Positions 35,568 to 45,499 are shown, counted from the stretch's first letter. The stretch is 64,000 nt of DNA from Desulfovibrio sp. (GCA_016208105.1 JACQYS010000029.1:164962-228961); one strand, 5' to 3'. The notes: generated by a model from the letters alone, not told the origin. Made by a program: numbers and translations.

Positions 35568-37658
35568 CTATCTGTGCTCGCCCAGAGCCATACGGACAAT
35601 GCGTTTCACATCCAGAATAAGCGACATGGTGCCGTCTCCCTGGATGGTTGCTCCGGAAAAGCCCTCGAGCTTGCGGAATACCGGGCCCAGGCTCTTGATG
35701 ACCGTCTGGTGCTCGCCGACCACATTGTCCACCACCATGCCCAGCCGGTAGCCTTCCACGCGCAGGACCACCACCTGTTCGATGGTCGGGCTCTCGCCTG
35801 AAAATCCGAACCACTCCCTGAGCGAGATGAAAGGAACCACCTCGCCGCGAAGGTTGATGATGCGCCCCCGCCCGTCCGAGCCCAGGTCCGCGCGGTTTAG
35901 TTCCACGCACTCCTCCACAACGTCCAGGGGCATGACGTAGCCCTGGTCGCCGACGCGTACCTGAAGCCCGTCGATGATGGCCAGGGTCAGCGGCAGACGG
36001 ATGGTGGCCACCGAACCGTTGCCAAGCTCGGATTCGATGTCGATGCTTCCGCGCATGGTGTTCACCACGCGTTTCACCACGTCCATGCCGACACCGCGCC
36101 CGGACACGCTCGATACTGTCTGGGCGGTGGAAAAGCCCGGCAGGAATATGAGCTCGAGTGTTTCCCTGAGGCCAAGCTCCGCGTTTTCCGGGATGAGCCC
36201 GCGCTCCACTGCCTTTTGCCGCACCCTGTCAGGATCAATGCCTTTGCCGTCATCAATTACCTGGATGACAACGTCTCCGCCGGAGTGCTCGGCTGTGAGC
36301 TTCAATGTTCCGCGCCTGGGCTTGCCGGCGGCTTCGCGTTCGGCGGGGGTCTCTATGCCGTGGTCAATGCTGTTTCTGAGAAGATGGATCAACGCATCGC
36401 CAAGCCGGTCAAGAACGGTCTTATCCAGTTCGGTCTCCTCGCCGGAGGTAACGAGGTCGATCTCCTTGCCGATTTCCGCCGAAAGATCGCGAACCAGACG
36501 GCGGTAGGTGCTGAACGTGGAGCCGATGGGCAGCATGCGGATGGACAAGGTGGAATCACGGATGTCGTCGCTTAGCCGCTCAAGCTGCTCGGCCAGGGTC
36601 AACACCATGGCATTGCCCAGGGAGGGGGCGATCTGCTTGATCTGGGCCTGCACGATAACGAGTTCGCCCACCAGGTCCTGCAGGAGGTCGAGCTTTTCGG
36701 CGGAGACTCTCAGGCTCGAAGCGCCTTCCGGGCCTTTTTTCTGCTCGGCCTTGTCCTTCACCAAGGCCTGCTCGGCCAGGGCCGCTTCCACAGACTTCTC
36801 GGGCAAAAGCCCCGCTTCGGTGAGGATCGCTCCGAGCCGCTTCTGGCCGCTTAGGGCTTTGGACACCCCTTCCGGTGTGATGTCTCCGCGGTCGACGAGT
36901 ATCTCGCCGAGCTTGCGCAGCTCGACATCCTCGGTAGCGTCCAGAGCCTGCACTGTGTAGTCGCACTCGTCCTCAACAAAGATGAAGACGTCGCGGATGG
37001 CGCTTTCCGTAACGTCCGTGGTCAGGAGCACGTCCCACCACAAATGGCAGTTCTGGGCATCCAGCTCACGCAGAGGGGGGACTTCTTCGAGATGTGCGAA
37101 GATTTTGGCCTTGCCCAGGCTTTTCAAGTCTTCCAAAAGAAATTCCGGGTTGTTGCCGGTGGCGTAGATCTCCGGTTTGGGCTTGACCCGGACCCGGTAG
37201 ACCAGCTCGGCGCCTCGCTCTTCCCGTGGGCTGTCCCCCGCCTCGTCAACCACCTGGGGTTCGGCTGAATCAGGCGCTGCGGCAGGCCCCAACGCCCTGA
37301 AGCTGTTTAAAAGGTCGGACGCCTGGGAAACATAGGCGGAAAGATCTCCTCCGTCGTTTTCGAGAAGAAGCTTAACGTGGTCCTTGGCTTGAAACGTAAG
37401 GTCCAGCAGCGGTTTGGTAACCTCAAGCTCTCCGGATCGGACCTTGTCGAAGACGGTCTCCACCTCATGGGTGAAATTGGCGATGTCATCGAAACCGAAC
37501 ATCGCCCCGGAACCTTTAAGCGTGTGCATGGCCCTGAACACGCGGTTGACGAGTTCATCGTCGCCTGGGGCGTCTTCAAGCTCTAACAGTGCGGATTCGA
37601 GCTCATGCAGCAGGTCGTACGCTTCATCCCGGAATGCTTTGCGGTGGATATCTTCCAT
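35568..37658 (-). CDS. cheA: chemotaxis histidine kinase CheA
   Basis: 696 residues. The Hpt domain (1-105) has the phosphorylated His at about 45 in RAMHTLKGSGAMFGF. A ferredoxin-like P2/accessory domain follows (about 165-245, VYRVRVKPKPEIYATG...), then a small helical repeat region (ELRKLGEILVDRGDITP, RLGAILTEAGLLPEK). Dimerisation starts about 315, the ATPase has the N box ALIHLLRNSIDHGIE and VIDDGKGIDPD, and a CheW-like domain closes the protein. CheY and CheB are the expected phosphate acceptors. No cheW gene is in this unit, so the CheW domain or a distant CheW/CheV must couple it to receptors. Confidence 0.97.
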   Translation of the reverse strand: MEDIHRKAFRDEAYDLLHELESALLELEDAPGDDELVNRVFRAMHTLKGSGAMFGFDDIANFTHEVETVFDKVRSGELEVTKPLLDLTFQAKDHVKLLLENDGGDLSAYVSQASDLLNSFRALGPAAAPDSAEPQVVDEAGDSPREERGAELVYRVRVKPKPEIYATGNNPEFLLEDLKSLGKAKIFAHLEEVPPLRELDAQNCHLWWDVLLTTDVTESAIRDVFIFVEDECDYTVQALDATEDVELRKLGEILVDRGDITPEGVSKALSGQKRLGAILTEAGLLPEKSVEAALAEQALVKDKAEQKKGPEGASSLRVSAEKLDLLQDLVGELVIVQAQIKQIAPSLGNAMVLTLAEQLERLSDDIRDSTLSIRMLPIGSTFSTYRRLVRDLSAEIGKEIDLVTSGEETELDKTVLDRLGDALIHLLRNSIDHGIETPAEREAAGKPRRGTLKLTAEHSGGDVVIQVIDDGKGIDPDRVRQKAVERGLIPENAELGLRETLELIFLPGFSTAQTVSSVSGRGVGMDVVKRVVNTMRGSIDIESELGNGSVATIRLPLTLAIIDGLQVRVGDQGYVMPLDVVEECVELNRADLGSDGRGRIINLRGEVVPFISLREWFGFSGESPTIEQVVVLRVEGYRLGMVVDNVVGEHQTVIKSLGPVFRKLEGFSGATIQGDGTMSLILDVKRIVRMALGEHR

Positions 37659-37694
37659 GCCCAGCCTTGTTCGTATCCGATCTAGGTTTGCCGC

Positions 37695-38054
37695 CTATCT
37701 GAGAACCTTCTGCACCACTGCCAGCAACTGCTCGGGTTTGAACGGTTTAACAATCCAGCCGGTGGCCCCGGCGTCCTTTCCTTCCTGCTTTCTTCCGGCC
37801 TGGGATTCCGTGGTCAGCATGACTATCGGTATGAACTTGTAGGCGGCTTGAGCGCGAACCGCCTTGATGAGCGAGATGCCATCCATATTGGGCATGTTGA
37901 GGTCGGTAATGACCATTTCCACCTTGCCCTGGAGCTTGGCCAGGGCATCCTTGCCGTCAACCGCTTCGATGACTGAATAACCAGCGTTTTTGAGGGTGAA
38001 AGCCACCATCTGGCGTACGCTGGCGGAATCGTCCACGGTCATAACCGTTTTCAT
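37695..38054 (-). CDS. cheY: CheY-like response regulator
   Basis: 119 residues, a stand-alone receiver. Acidic pair in TVDDSASVRQM, phosphoacceptor Asp in VITDLNMPNMDG, conserved Thr in VMLTTES and Lys in WIVKPFKPEQL. The ATG at 38054 shares a base with the STAS stop codon (TGATG); a TTG one codon earlier is less likely. Probable output of CheA, either on the flagellar motor or on another target. Confidence 0.93.
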   Translation of the reverse strand: MKTVMTVDDSASVRQMVAFTLKNAGYSVIEAVDGKDALAKLQGKVEMVITDLNMPNMDGISLIKAVRAQAAYKFIPIVMLTTESQAGRKQEGKDAGATGWIVKPFKPEQLLAVVQKVLR

Positions 38055-38386
38055 CAAGAAACTCCGGAAGTAAACGTTTGTTCAAAATCGTGCTGGTCCA
38101 GGCCCAGCCCCTCCGCTGTCAGACGCAGCGGCTCGGGCAGAGGGAGATCCAGAACCACACTCTTGCCATCCAAACTGGCCTGCGAGGCCAAAGCGAACAA
38201 TAATTGGAAAAAGAGCAAATCAACCCGCTCCACCCCGCTGACATCCAGGTGGAGCACGCTTTTGGCCTTGTCCAAGGCCTTCACCATGTCCTGTTTCAAC
38301 TCACCCGCGTCCGATATCGCGTATTCCCCGGAAAGCGACAACACCGTCTTTCCCTTTTTGGGCGTGTTAATCTGCTGGATTCCCAT
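38054..38386 (-). CDS. STAS domain protein of the che operon
   Basis: 110 residues of a single STAS fold like SpoIIAA or MlaB (VLSLSGEYAISDAGELKQDM, HLDVSGVERVDLLFFQLLFAL). At the place where anti-anti-sigma factors have a phosphorylatable Ser the sequence reads VDLLFF, so serine-kinase control is unlikely. Small STAS proteins occur in many delta-proteobacterial che clusters; their job there is not settled. It lies between the soluble receptor gene and cheY, overlapping cheY. Confidence 0.85.
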   Translation of the reverse strand: MGIQQINTPKKGKTVLSLSGEYAISDAGELKQDMVKALDKAKSVLHLDVSGVERVDLLFFQLLFALASQASLDGKSVVLDLPLPEPLRLTAEGLGLDQHDFEQTFTSGVS

Positions 38387-38403
38387 AGCGTGAGGCTCCC
38401 GGT

Positions 38404-40197
38404 TCAGAACAGTTCCACGTTGCCGCCGAACTCGCCGTCATCTTGCTCGGCAGAGGCGCTCGACGTGATGCCTAAAGCGTTCTCGTGAACCAGACGCTCG
38501 GCATCCATGGTGTAGCGGTCCAGCATTTCACGCAATTTTGGAGACTGGGACAACGCCGCGCCTGCCGGCAAAACGGCATCGAGTTCAAGAACCAACCTGC
38601 TCAGCACCGTCTCCGCTTCTCCCATCGAGCTTATCAGTTTTTGCTGAAATTCGAGGGACTGAACCGTGTTTTCAATTTCATCGGAAAGCTGTGAAGCCAG
38701 GGTCTGAACTCGATTCGCCGAAAAAGCCGAACGTTCTCCGAGCGACTTGAGGTTGGCCACCTCGTTGTCCAGTTCCGCCACAGCTTCCTCAAAGACATTC
38801 CCGTTCCCGGCGTCCTTATTGATGTCTTTCAAAGTAAGCGACGTGGAGTCCACCGAGGCCAAAAGCTCCATAATGGTGTCGGTCTGTCCTCTGGCATCCA
38901 CCGAGAGTTTCTGTATGGCCGAGGCCAATACGCCCAGGGCTTTGCCCTCCTCGCCTGTGTGCGCGGCCTTGACCGACGCGTTCAGCGCAATGAGTTCTAT
39001 CTCGGACCCCACCTCCTCGATCTCGGAGACTGAGGAGGACATATACTGGATGGAGTTCCCCACATCATTCATGACACTGGACATCTTGTGTTGCAGCCCC
39101 GCGTAGTCCCGCAAAGATTGCGAAATCCTGCGGACCTCGGACTCGATCTGGCCGAGAACGCCTCCCTGGCCAGTCTCCTGGTTCGCCACGGAGCCGGCCT
39201 GGGTGGCCATGCTCTGCACACGGATGGCGATATCGCGAAGGCTTGTTCCAAGCGACAGCATGGCCTCTGCGAAACGGTCCTTGGCATTTCCCAACTGCGA
39301 TTGTTGGAGAACCAGGACACTTTTCATCCAGCCAGCAAGTTCAGCCCAATCCCGGGCGTCATGTCCGCCCTGGGTCTGGGGGCCATCCACCGCCATGGCC
39401 TTGGCCTCTTCCGACGCCTCCGCCACATGCTCCAACTGCTGGCGGATAATGTCGTGAAACTGCATGGAGAGTACCGCAGCGGACACGCTCTGCACCATTC
39501 CCTCGGCCTCATCCGCTATCTCGGCCGCTGTCTTGCGGGAGGATTCGGTGAGCGAGTCCAGTGCGTCAAGATCGGCCTCAAGAAGATCCAACGCGGAGAG
39601 AGAGCAGGATTTCCTGGCCTGGTCCATATCAACCAGGCTTACCGCCGCTTCCTGGCACTGGCTGGTCAGCTCCTGGGCCCGCCTCGAGATGACCTCTGAA
39701 GAGCTTGCGATCTTGCCGGCCAGTTTCTCCACATCGTCCGCCAGCGTGCTGAAACCAAGCCCATGACTTCCAAGACGGGCGCTCTCTATGCGGGTGGCTA
39801 TGCCAAGCATGGAGAGGTGCTTCACCAGCCGGGTGAAATCACGGATGCTGGCGGTGAGTTTGGAACCAACTTCCGCGATGGCGTCCAGATTGGATATGTC
39901 CTGGCCCGCGATGGCGTTTTCGCATTCCCGCCCAAGGCGATCAAGATTGGAGGCGAGCTTCGCGGAGGCGTTGCCAACCGCGTCGCCCGCAGTCAGTTCG
40001 GCCAGCTCGGAAGCTTCACGCGAAACAGCCACCGCGGCGGTATTGAATCCGTCCAAGGCTTTGCCGAGGCGCAAAAAGTCCTGTTCGCAACCGTGGAACG
40101 ATTTGAGGAACCTGTTGCCAAGCCCATCCAGCTCTCTGGCACAGAAACGCGCCGATTCGGCGATAGGGGCGTTGTCTTCAGGCAGTATGTCGGACAT
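38404..40197 (-). CDS. soluble methyl-accepting chemotaxis-like protein
   Basis: About 597 residues without any membrane segment, so cytoplasmic. The ATG at 40197 has GAGGG five bases upstream; a longer frame to 40287 has no support. Long coiled-coil helices run through it. The signalling hairpin is a diverged form, EIELIALNASVKAAHTGEEG, compared with the usual ALNAAIEAARAGE. An N-terminal segment rich in Cys/Phe (FCARELDGLGNRFLKSFHGC) may be a sensory or dimer region. It is first in the operon receptor-STAS-CheY-CheA-CheR-CheB-CYTH. The signal is unknown. Confidence 0.85.
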   Translation of the reverse strand: MSDILPEDNAPIAESARFCARELDGLGNRFLKSFHGCEQDFLRLGKALDGFNTAAVAVSREASELAELTAGDAVGNASAKLASNLDRLGRECENAIAGQDISNLDAIAEVGSKLTASIRDFTRLVKHLSMLGIATRIESARLGSHGLGFSTLADDVEKLAGKIASSSEVISRRAQELTSQCQEAAVSLVDMDQARKSCSLSALDLLEADLDALDSLTESSRKTAAEIADEAEGMVQSVSAAVLSMQFHDIIRQQLEHVAEASEEAKAMAVDGPQTQGGHDARDWAELAGWMKSVLVLQQSQLGNAKDRFAEAMLSLGTSLRDIAIRVQSMATQAGSVANQETGQGGVLGQIESEVRRISQSLRDYAGLQHKMSSVMNDVGNSIQYMSSSVSEIEEVGSEIELIALNASVKAAHTGEEGKALGVLASAIQKLSVDARGQTDTIMELLASVDSTSLTLKDINKDAGNGNVFEEAVAELDNEVANLKSLGERSAFSANRVQTLASQLSDEIENTVQSLEFQQKLISSMGEAETVLSRLVLELDAVLPAGAALSQSPKLREMLDRYTMDAERLVHENALGITSSASAEQDDGEFGGNVELF

Positions 40198-40381
40198 GAT
40201 CCCTCGCGCAAATGAATTGACCCAGCACCGAGCGGCACAGCCCCGGATCGCACCGTGGAGTGCGCTTGTCATATTGTACTGAAGCAAACGGGGAGAAAAA
40301 GCAAGTCACGACGGAACAATACAGCGTTTCAAGGCAAAAATGCCAATGCTGCCGTCACTGACTGTCCAGGAGGGGCCTTGC

Positions 40382-41035
40382 CTACTCGCGCGGCGTCTCG
40401 CATGAGGACGAGTCGAGCTTTTTTTCGTCATGTGGATGGTCAGCGTCAAGATTGTGCCCGGCACAGGCCTTTTCGGCTTTCTTGCGCTTGAGATGGCGGA
40501 AGAACCATACGGCGGCACCCACCACTGCGGCCGCGATGAGTATGATCATCTGCACGTTATGGACGTCTTTGAGCACCGTGGCCACGACCGCCCCGAAAAA
40601 ATATCCGGCATAGCCGAACGCCACGGCCCAAATGGCTGCACCTATCGCATTGAGGGTGAAGAACTTGAAACCGGAGATATCCGTGGTGCCGAGTATGAAG
40701 GGAGTGAGATTTCTCAGGCCATAGAAGAAACGGAAAGAGAGAATAAGGGCTTCATGAAATCGTTCCAGCATCTGGTGCACACGGTCCACGCGGCATTTCC
40801 AGGCGGGACGCTTCTCCACGAACTGCCTTCCCTTCCACCTCCCCACGTAAAAAGCCGCCTGATCGCCGGAGAGGCTGCCCACAAAAGCGGACAAGATGCA
40901 CAGTGACAAATCAAGACCGCCGCTGTGAGCCAAGAACCCCGCTACCAGAAGGATCGTCTCCCCCTCGAAAAAGGTGCCGACAAACAGTGCAACGTAGCCG
41001 TAATCCCGTATAAAGCCTTCAAGCATTTCCAACAT
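40382..41035 (-). CDS. DedA family membrane protein
   Basis: 217 residues from the ATG at 41035 (MLEMLEGFIRDYGYVAL); the longer frame to 41197 adds a non-conserved tail. DedA features: FVGTFFEGETILLVAGFLA, SGDQAAFYVGRWKG and FRFFYGLRNLTPFILG, and four to five hydrophobic spans. DedA proteins are linked to undecaprenyl-phosphate or phospholipid flipping. The C-terminus is rich in His, Asp and Lys (CAGHNLDADHPHDEKK). It is divergent from the MFS gene. Confidence 0.88.
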   Translation of the reverse strand: MLEMLEGFIRDYGYVALFVGTFFEGETILLVAGFLAHSGGLDLSLCILSAFVGSLSGDQAAFYVGRWKGRQFVEKRPAWKCRVDRVHQMLERFHEALILSFRFFYGLRNLTPFILGTTDISGFKFFTLNAIGAAIWAVAFGYAGYFFGAVVATVLKDVHNVQMIILIAAAVVGAAVWFFRHLKRKKAEKACAGHNLDADHPHDEKKLDSSSCETPRE

Positions 41036-41302
41036 GATGATCGCGCGCCTGCCTCGCGGTGGCCCAACTCGCGCCGCGTCCGGACAACATTCCAGACCCG
41101 CGGCCAGCGATATTCCAGGCCAGGATAACGTAGGTTGTTCTAGCGATGTGGTGCTCGGGGATGAAAGATCCGACGGTGTCTGGCACAGAAGGAGCAAGCC
41201 CGGCGTAGTTTGTTTAAGCTTCGGAAGGGCGCTCTGTCCACTGTTTTGACCCCTCCGCCTTCCCCGCGGTTGCCATCACCCTGGGATTTGTCTACTGCGG
41301 CA

Positions 41303-42601
41303 ATGATGCCCCGCACTTACGGACTAAGCGTCCGGGGATACCGCTCCCTGGTATTCGCCACCCTGGCGCTTAGCTACATGCTGGTTACATTTCATCGCCT
41401 GTGCCCGGCAGTGGTGGCGGTGGATATGATGCGGGACTTGAACGCTGGCGGCGGCCTCATCGGCATGCTCTCCGGCGCGTTCTTTTACTCCTACGCCGCC
41501 ATGCAGCTCCCGGCGGGTCTCTTGGCCGACTCATGGGGAGCCAGGCGCACCACCTCCACGTTCTATCTGCTCGCCGCCCTGGGAGCGGCCCTCATCGGCC
41601 TTGCCGCCGACGCTTCCTGGGCAACCGCGGGACGTATCCTCGTGGGGCTCGGGATGTCCATGATCTGGGTCTGCACCCTGAAGACCCTGGCGGAGTGGTA
41701 CCCTCCCGAACGTTTTTCAACCATGATCGGCATGCTGGTTTCCATGGGGGGCGTCGGTTCCCTGCTCGCCTCCGCCCCCTTGGCCCAGACCGCGCAGATT
41801 ATCGGCTGGCGCAACGCATTCATCGGCTTGGCCGCCATCGCGATTCTCGTGGCCGCGCTTCTGTGGGCCATTGTCCGCGACACACCGGCCTTGGCGGGCT
41901 ACAAGGGGCCTGACGCGCCGCATGGTCTCCCGCCAGGCAGGCAAGCCCTTATCCCCGGGATAAAGGTGGTACTCTCGAACAGATGGGGCTGGCTGGTCGC
42001 GGCCTGGCTTTTTTTGGACAACGGAGTGTTCTTCTCCTTTGCCGGGCTCTGGGCCGGGCCGTTTTTGAGCCACATGCACGGGCACAGCCCCGCCCTGGCG
42101 GGAACCATCCTGGCCATGGTCTCGGTGGGCTTGGTGACGGGCGGGCCGCTAGTGAGTTATCTGTCCACCAGAGTGTTCAAGAGCCGGAAAACCGCCCTGG
42201 CGCTCTGCGCTCTGGGTCTGTGCTGCCTCACAGCCACCCTGTCCTGGGGCATGCACCGCGTCTCCGGCCCCGGGCTCTTTATTCTCTTCTATCTTTTCGG
42301 AGTGTTCGGAGGCGCGGCACCCGCCGTGGCCTTTACCACGGCCAAGGAACTGTTCCCGGTGTCACTGGCTGGAACCGCGGTGGGTATAATGAACATCTTC
42401 CCCTTCGTGGGTGGAGCCGTGTTCCAGCCACTGCTCGGGATGATACTGGAATACCACGGCCGTGACCCTTCCGGGGCTTTCACAACCGAAGGCTACAGCG
42501 CGGCCTTCACCGCGCTGTTTGCCACATCGGTCATGTTGCTCCTGGTCTGCCTCGCACTCAAGGAAACCTTCAGGCCGGAAAGAAACCGGACCGTCTCCTG
42601 A
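41303..42601 (+). CDS. MFS transporter
   Basis: About 432 residues and 12 membrane spans. The family loop after helix 2 is GLLADSWGARRTTSTFY. Start: two adjacent ATG codons (41303, 41306) just before MPRTYGLSVRGYRSLVFATL; an in-frame TTG at 41210 is rejected. The amphipathic TM5 region and FLSHMHGHSPALAGTILAMV resemble nitrate/nitrite-like and oxalate/formate-like MFS members, but no substrate motif is decisive. It converges with the O-methyltransferase gene. Confidence 0.88.
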   Translation: MMPRTYGLSVRGYRSLVFATLALSYMLVTFHRLCPAVVAVDMMRDLNAGGGLIGMLSGAFFYSYAAMQLPAGLLADSWGARRTTSTFYLLAALGAALIGLAADASWATAGRILVGLGMSMIWVCTLKTLAEWYPPERFSTMIGMLVSMGGVGSLLASAPLAQTAQIIGWRNAFIGLAAIAILVAALLWAIVRDTPALAGYKGPDAPHGLPPGRQALIPGIKVVLSNRWGWLVAAWLFLDNGVFFSFAGLWAGPFLSHMHGHSPALAGTILAMVSVGLVTGGPLVSYLSTRVFKSRKTALALCALGLCCLTATLSWGMHRVSGPGLFILFYLFGVFGGAAPAVAFTTAKELFPVSLAGTAVGIMNIFPFVGGAVFQPLLGMILEYHGRDPSGAFTTEGYSAAFTALFATSVMLLLVCLALKETFRPERNRTVS

Positions 42602-42620
42602 AAACGCCATCAAGCTCCGT

Positions 42621-43612
42621 TCAGCCCATTACGCCAAGCATTATCCCGGAATCATTCGGACCTGAGAAGTCGAGCCTGCGGATATCCCGTGCCCCTGCGG
42701 AAGCCAGCATGTCCCTGAGCTGGGCCTCGGAGTAGGATTGGCCTTTTGGGTGCCCAGAAGCATGTTCAGGGAAAAGAGAGCCGGGAATTCCGGTCCGTCC
42801 ATGGTGTCGTTCAGGATGAACTCATGGATGAAAAGCAAGCCCCCTGGCTTGAGGGCCCTGGCGGCCTTGGCCAGGATGTTCCGGCAGCTCTCCGGCCCCT
42901 CGGCGTGGAGAATATGGGAGAGCCAGGCAACGTCATATCCTCCCGGAAGTGGATCCTGGTGGTAGTCTCCCGCCAAAAATTCTACCCTGCTCTCCACCCC
43001 AAAACGCGAGATCGTGGCCTCGGCGAAACTCCTGGTCCCGGCCAGATCGAACACCGTGGCTGTAAGCTGTGGGTTCTCCAGGCAGAAATGGATTGCGTAG
43101 GTCCCGGGCCCTCCACCCAGATCCAAAAGGCGCTGCCTTCCGGTGAAGTCCAGTTTTTTGGCCACCCCAGGGGCGATGCCTGAAGCCAGGTTGAACATGC
43201 CAAGAAGGAAATCCTCCCGGTCCTCATCGCTTCGGCGTTGTTCGCGTGCGGGCTTGCCGGTACAGACAGATTGCGGAAGCATGGACCAGGAGGCCATCAG
43301 CCTGTGGTGGTGCCGGATGATGTAGCCCATGTACCGGGGTGAATTCTTGACAAGAAACGTCCTGGCTAATGCTGACAGGGTGAAATGCTCCCCGGATTTG
43401 ACCAGCAGTTCCATGGAGGCCAGGGCGTTCAGGAGCATGGCCAGAGCCCTGTTGTCGCAGTGTATTTCCTGTGCGAGCTCCTCCGAGGTCCTGGGGCCGG
43501 AATCAAGAGGTGTGAACACATCCAGCATGGCCCCGGCATGAAGAGCGCATGTCTTCCAGTAGGAGCCTGAAATTTCAAGCAGCGGGCCTGGCGTAAGGAT
43601 TGGTTCGTTCAC
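42621..43612 (-). pseudogene. SAM-dependent O-methyltransferase with a C-terminal frameshift
   Basis: Family 2 small-molecule O-methyltransferase: a helical N-terminal dimer domain (ISGSYWKTCALHAGAMLDVF) and a SAM site (RLLDLGGGPGTYAIHF, VFDLAG, HILHAEGPESCRNILAKAA). I start at the GTG at 43612 (GAGGAA upstream) rather than a TTG at 43654. The uninterrupted frame ends at 42641 with an unrelated tail (ANPTPRPSSGTC...). One more A in the A-run at 42744-42747 would restore GQSYSEAQLRDMLASAGARD and DFSGPNDSGIMLGVMG, the normal family ending, stopping at 42621. It is either a recent frameshift mutation or a sequencing error in a homopolymer. Confidence 0.85.
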
Positions 43613-43768
43613 GGTGATTTCCTCGGCATCATGCGTTTTTCTGATTTGAAGCAAATGGACACTAACCCTCTTTCATTCTCCCCACCACCCTTCTCAAGAA
43701 CAACCGTCAGGACCGGCAGAACCGACCGGCTAGCAAACTCCGGGTGATTAGGATAGTGAGCGTGGCGA

Positions 43769-44983
43769 ATGAACCGCGCCTCACCACCTTCCCGCGTAAC
43801 GTCATTGGACGGGCTCCGGGGCATAGCCGCCTTTATCGTTATAATCTCTCATCTTATCGCTGGTTTTTTCCCTGTGCTCTACTTCGGTGCGGAGGGGAAA
43901 GCTGACGCAACTCTTCAGCATGCCATCGCAACGTCTCCGTTGTTCGTTTTGTATAGCGGCACCTTTGCCGTGTATGTCTTTTTCGTGCTCAGCGGCTATG
44001 TTATCGCCGCATCAGCGGCCAAGACCCGCTGCCGGCTGCCCCTGCTGGTGGTAACCAGGTATCTGCGGCTCACAGTGCCTATCCTCTCGAGCGTCTGCCT
44101 TGCCTACGCCCTGGACAGACTCTTCCCCGGAGCGTCTCAGCGGGCGGCGCAGATTGTCGGGCACTGGTGGCTTGGTTTCATGTACCAGCTCCCCGACCCT
44201 CCATTCAGCGCGGTCCTGCGAGAAGGTTCTTACAGCGTCTATTGGACCGGCTTGTCCTATTTCAACAACGTGCTTTGGACCATGCGCGTCGAGCTGGCGG
44301 GGTCTTTGGCAATCTATGCGCTGTATCTGCTCGTCTCCAAATCCGTCCGTGTTCCGGTGTTGCTCTTCACGGCGCTCGTCTGCTTCTTCGTCCAGCAATG
44401 GCCTTCCAATCTCCTCGGTTTCTTTTTCGGGGCATTGCTTTTCGAGGCGCAGTCGCATGGGAAACTCAAACAGAACAGCCTTCTGGGTGCGGCGCTTCTT
44501 CTCATCGGGCTTTTTCTCGGCGGTCTGCCGTTTGCACCGGCTGAAGGCACCATCTATGAGGCGATTTCCGCCTTTGTGGGGAGATTCAGTCCGGCTTTCA
44601 GCACGGTACGCGCCATCGGGGCCACCGCCCTGCTTCTGGGAATCATTCTCTGGAAGAGGTCTGGGGCGGTTTTAGACTCACGCCCGTCCCAGTTTCTCGG
44701 CAGGATTTCCTTCGCGCTCTATCTGGTCCATTTTCCGCTTCTGTGCATCGGATTATCGGAACTCTACTGGAGGTTCGGTTCTTCAGGCCCGGTACCCATG
44801 ACCCTGTCCATCATCTGCTATGTTGGTGTTACGATCCTGGTGGCCTATGTTTTCACTGTTGCGATCGACGAACCAACCGTGCGGATTCTCACCCGTATCA
44901 AAAAGGCCTGGTCCGTGAGGCCGGCCAGGATCGACATCGTGGACGAACCGGCCGTTGCCCTTGAAGCGCGGGAAACGCCATAA
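43769..44983 (+). CDS. acyltransferase family 3 membrane protein
   Basis: 404 residues, ten or more membrane spans, OafA/YrhL type. It opens with the signature SLDGLRGIAAFIVIISHLIAG, whose His is the probable catalytic residue, and FAVYVFFVLSGYVIA follows. It would move an acetyl or other acyl group across the membrane onto a surface sugar or lipid. The codon use and lower GC toward the 5' end suggest it may be newer than its neighbours. No glycan gene cluster adjoins it. Divergent from the O-methyltransferase gene. Confidence 0.88.
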   Translation: MNRASPPSRVTSLDGLRGIAAFIVIISHLIAGFFPVLYFGAEGKADATLQHAIATSPLFVLYSGTFAVYVFFVLSGYVIAASAAKTRCRLPLLVVTRYLRLTVPILSSVCLAYALDRLFPGASQRAAQIVGHWWLGFMYQLPDPPFSAVLREGSYSVYWTGLSYFNNVLWTMRVELAGSLAIYALYLLVSKSVRVPVLLFTALVCFFVQQWPSNLLGFFFGALLFEAQSHGKLKQNSLLGAALLLIGLFLGGLPFAPAEGTIYEAISAFVGRFSPAFSTVRAIGATALLLGIILWKRSGAVLDSRPSQFLGRISFALYLVHFPLLCIGLSELYWRFGSSGPVPMTLSIICYVGVTILVAYVFTVAIDEPTVRILTRIKKAWSVRPARIDIVDEPAVALEARETP

Positions 44984-45035
44984 TCCCGCCGGTCACAAAG
45001 CAGGCTCCCGCTCCGAACGCATGAGACTTCCCTGG

Positions 45036-45293
45036 CTACCCCTCCCGGCCTGACAGAGAACTGTGCTCAAGCCTGGCTGCCGCTTTCTTCCATTCGTCGG
45101 GCGGACATTGCCCCTCTTCAATGACCTCAAAGAATTCCCCCGGGCCAAGCACCAGCAGTTCGTTTTCGGGATGGCGCCGCCTAAGCCAAGTCGGCGCTTC
45201 CCGGGCCTCATCCACGCCGTCAGCGGTGAAAATCGCCACGGGCAGCCGTTGCTCGTTGCCGCCACATCTGTAAAGCAGATAGGACTTTGCCAT
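45036..45293 (-). CDS. small protein of unknown function
   Basis: 85 residues. The ATG at 45293 is set by AAGGAG six bases upstream; the in-frame frame to 45341 is not needed. It reads MAKSYLLYRCGGNEQRLPVA, then IFTADGVDEAREAPTWL and LLVLGPGEFFEVIEEG. No membrane span or known motif. It looks like a compact alpha/beta protein. I do not recognise the family. Confidence 0.6.
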   Translation of the reverse strand: MAKSYLLYRCGGNEQRLPVAIFTADGVDEAREAPTWLRRRHPENELLVLGPGEFFEVIEEGQCPPDEWKKAAARLEHSSLSGREG

Positions 45294-45499
45294 AGTAAGC
45301 TCCTTCAAATCGCAGAAGCTCGTGTACAACCAAGGCAACAAAGCGGGACAGTCTTGCGGATGTCAAAGGATCACTCAGGACAACACCGGACTCTCTCCAA
45401 TCCGGCTTTGCCGGTTCCACACGGCACACACTCCGCAACCGCACGCATGCGAGCATGGTCCAGGAACTCTCATCCCAGCAGCCGCATTTTTTTCTTCAA

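Noticed and set aside
45294..45499. Gene in the gap between the small unknown gene and cheV
   Set aside because: The open frame there has no start signal and no recognisable sequence; only a short CCGGC/GCCGG stem is visible.
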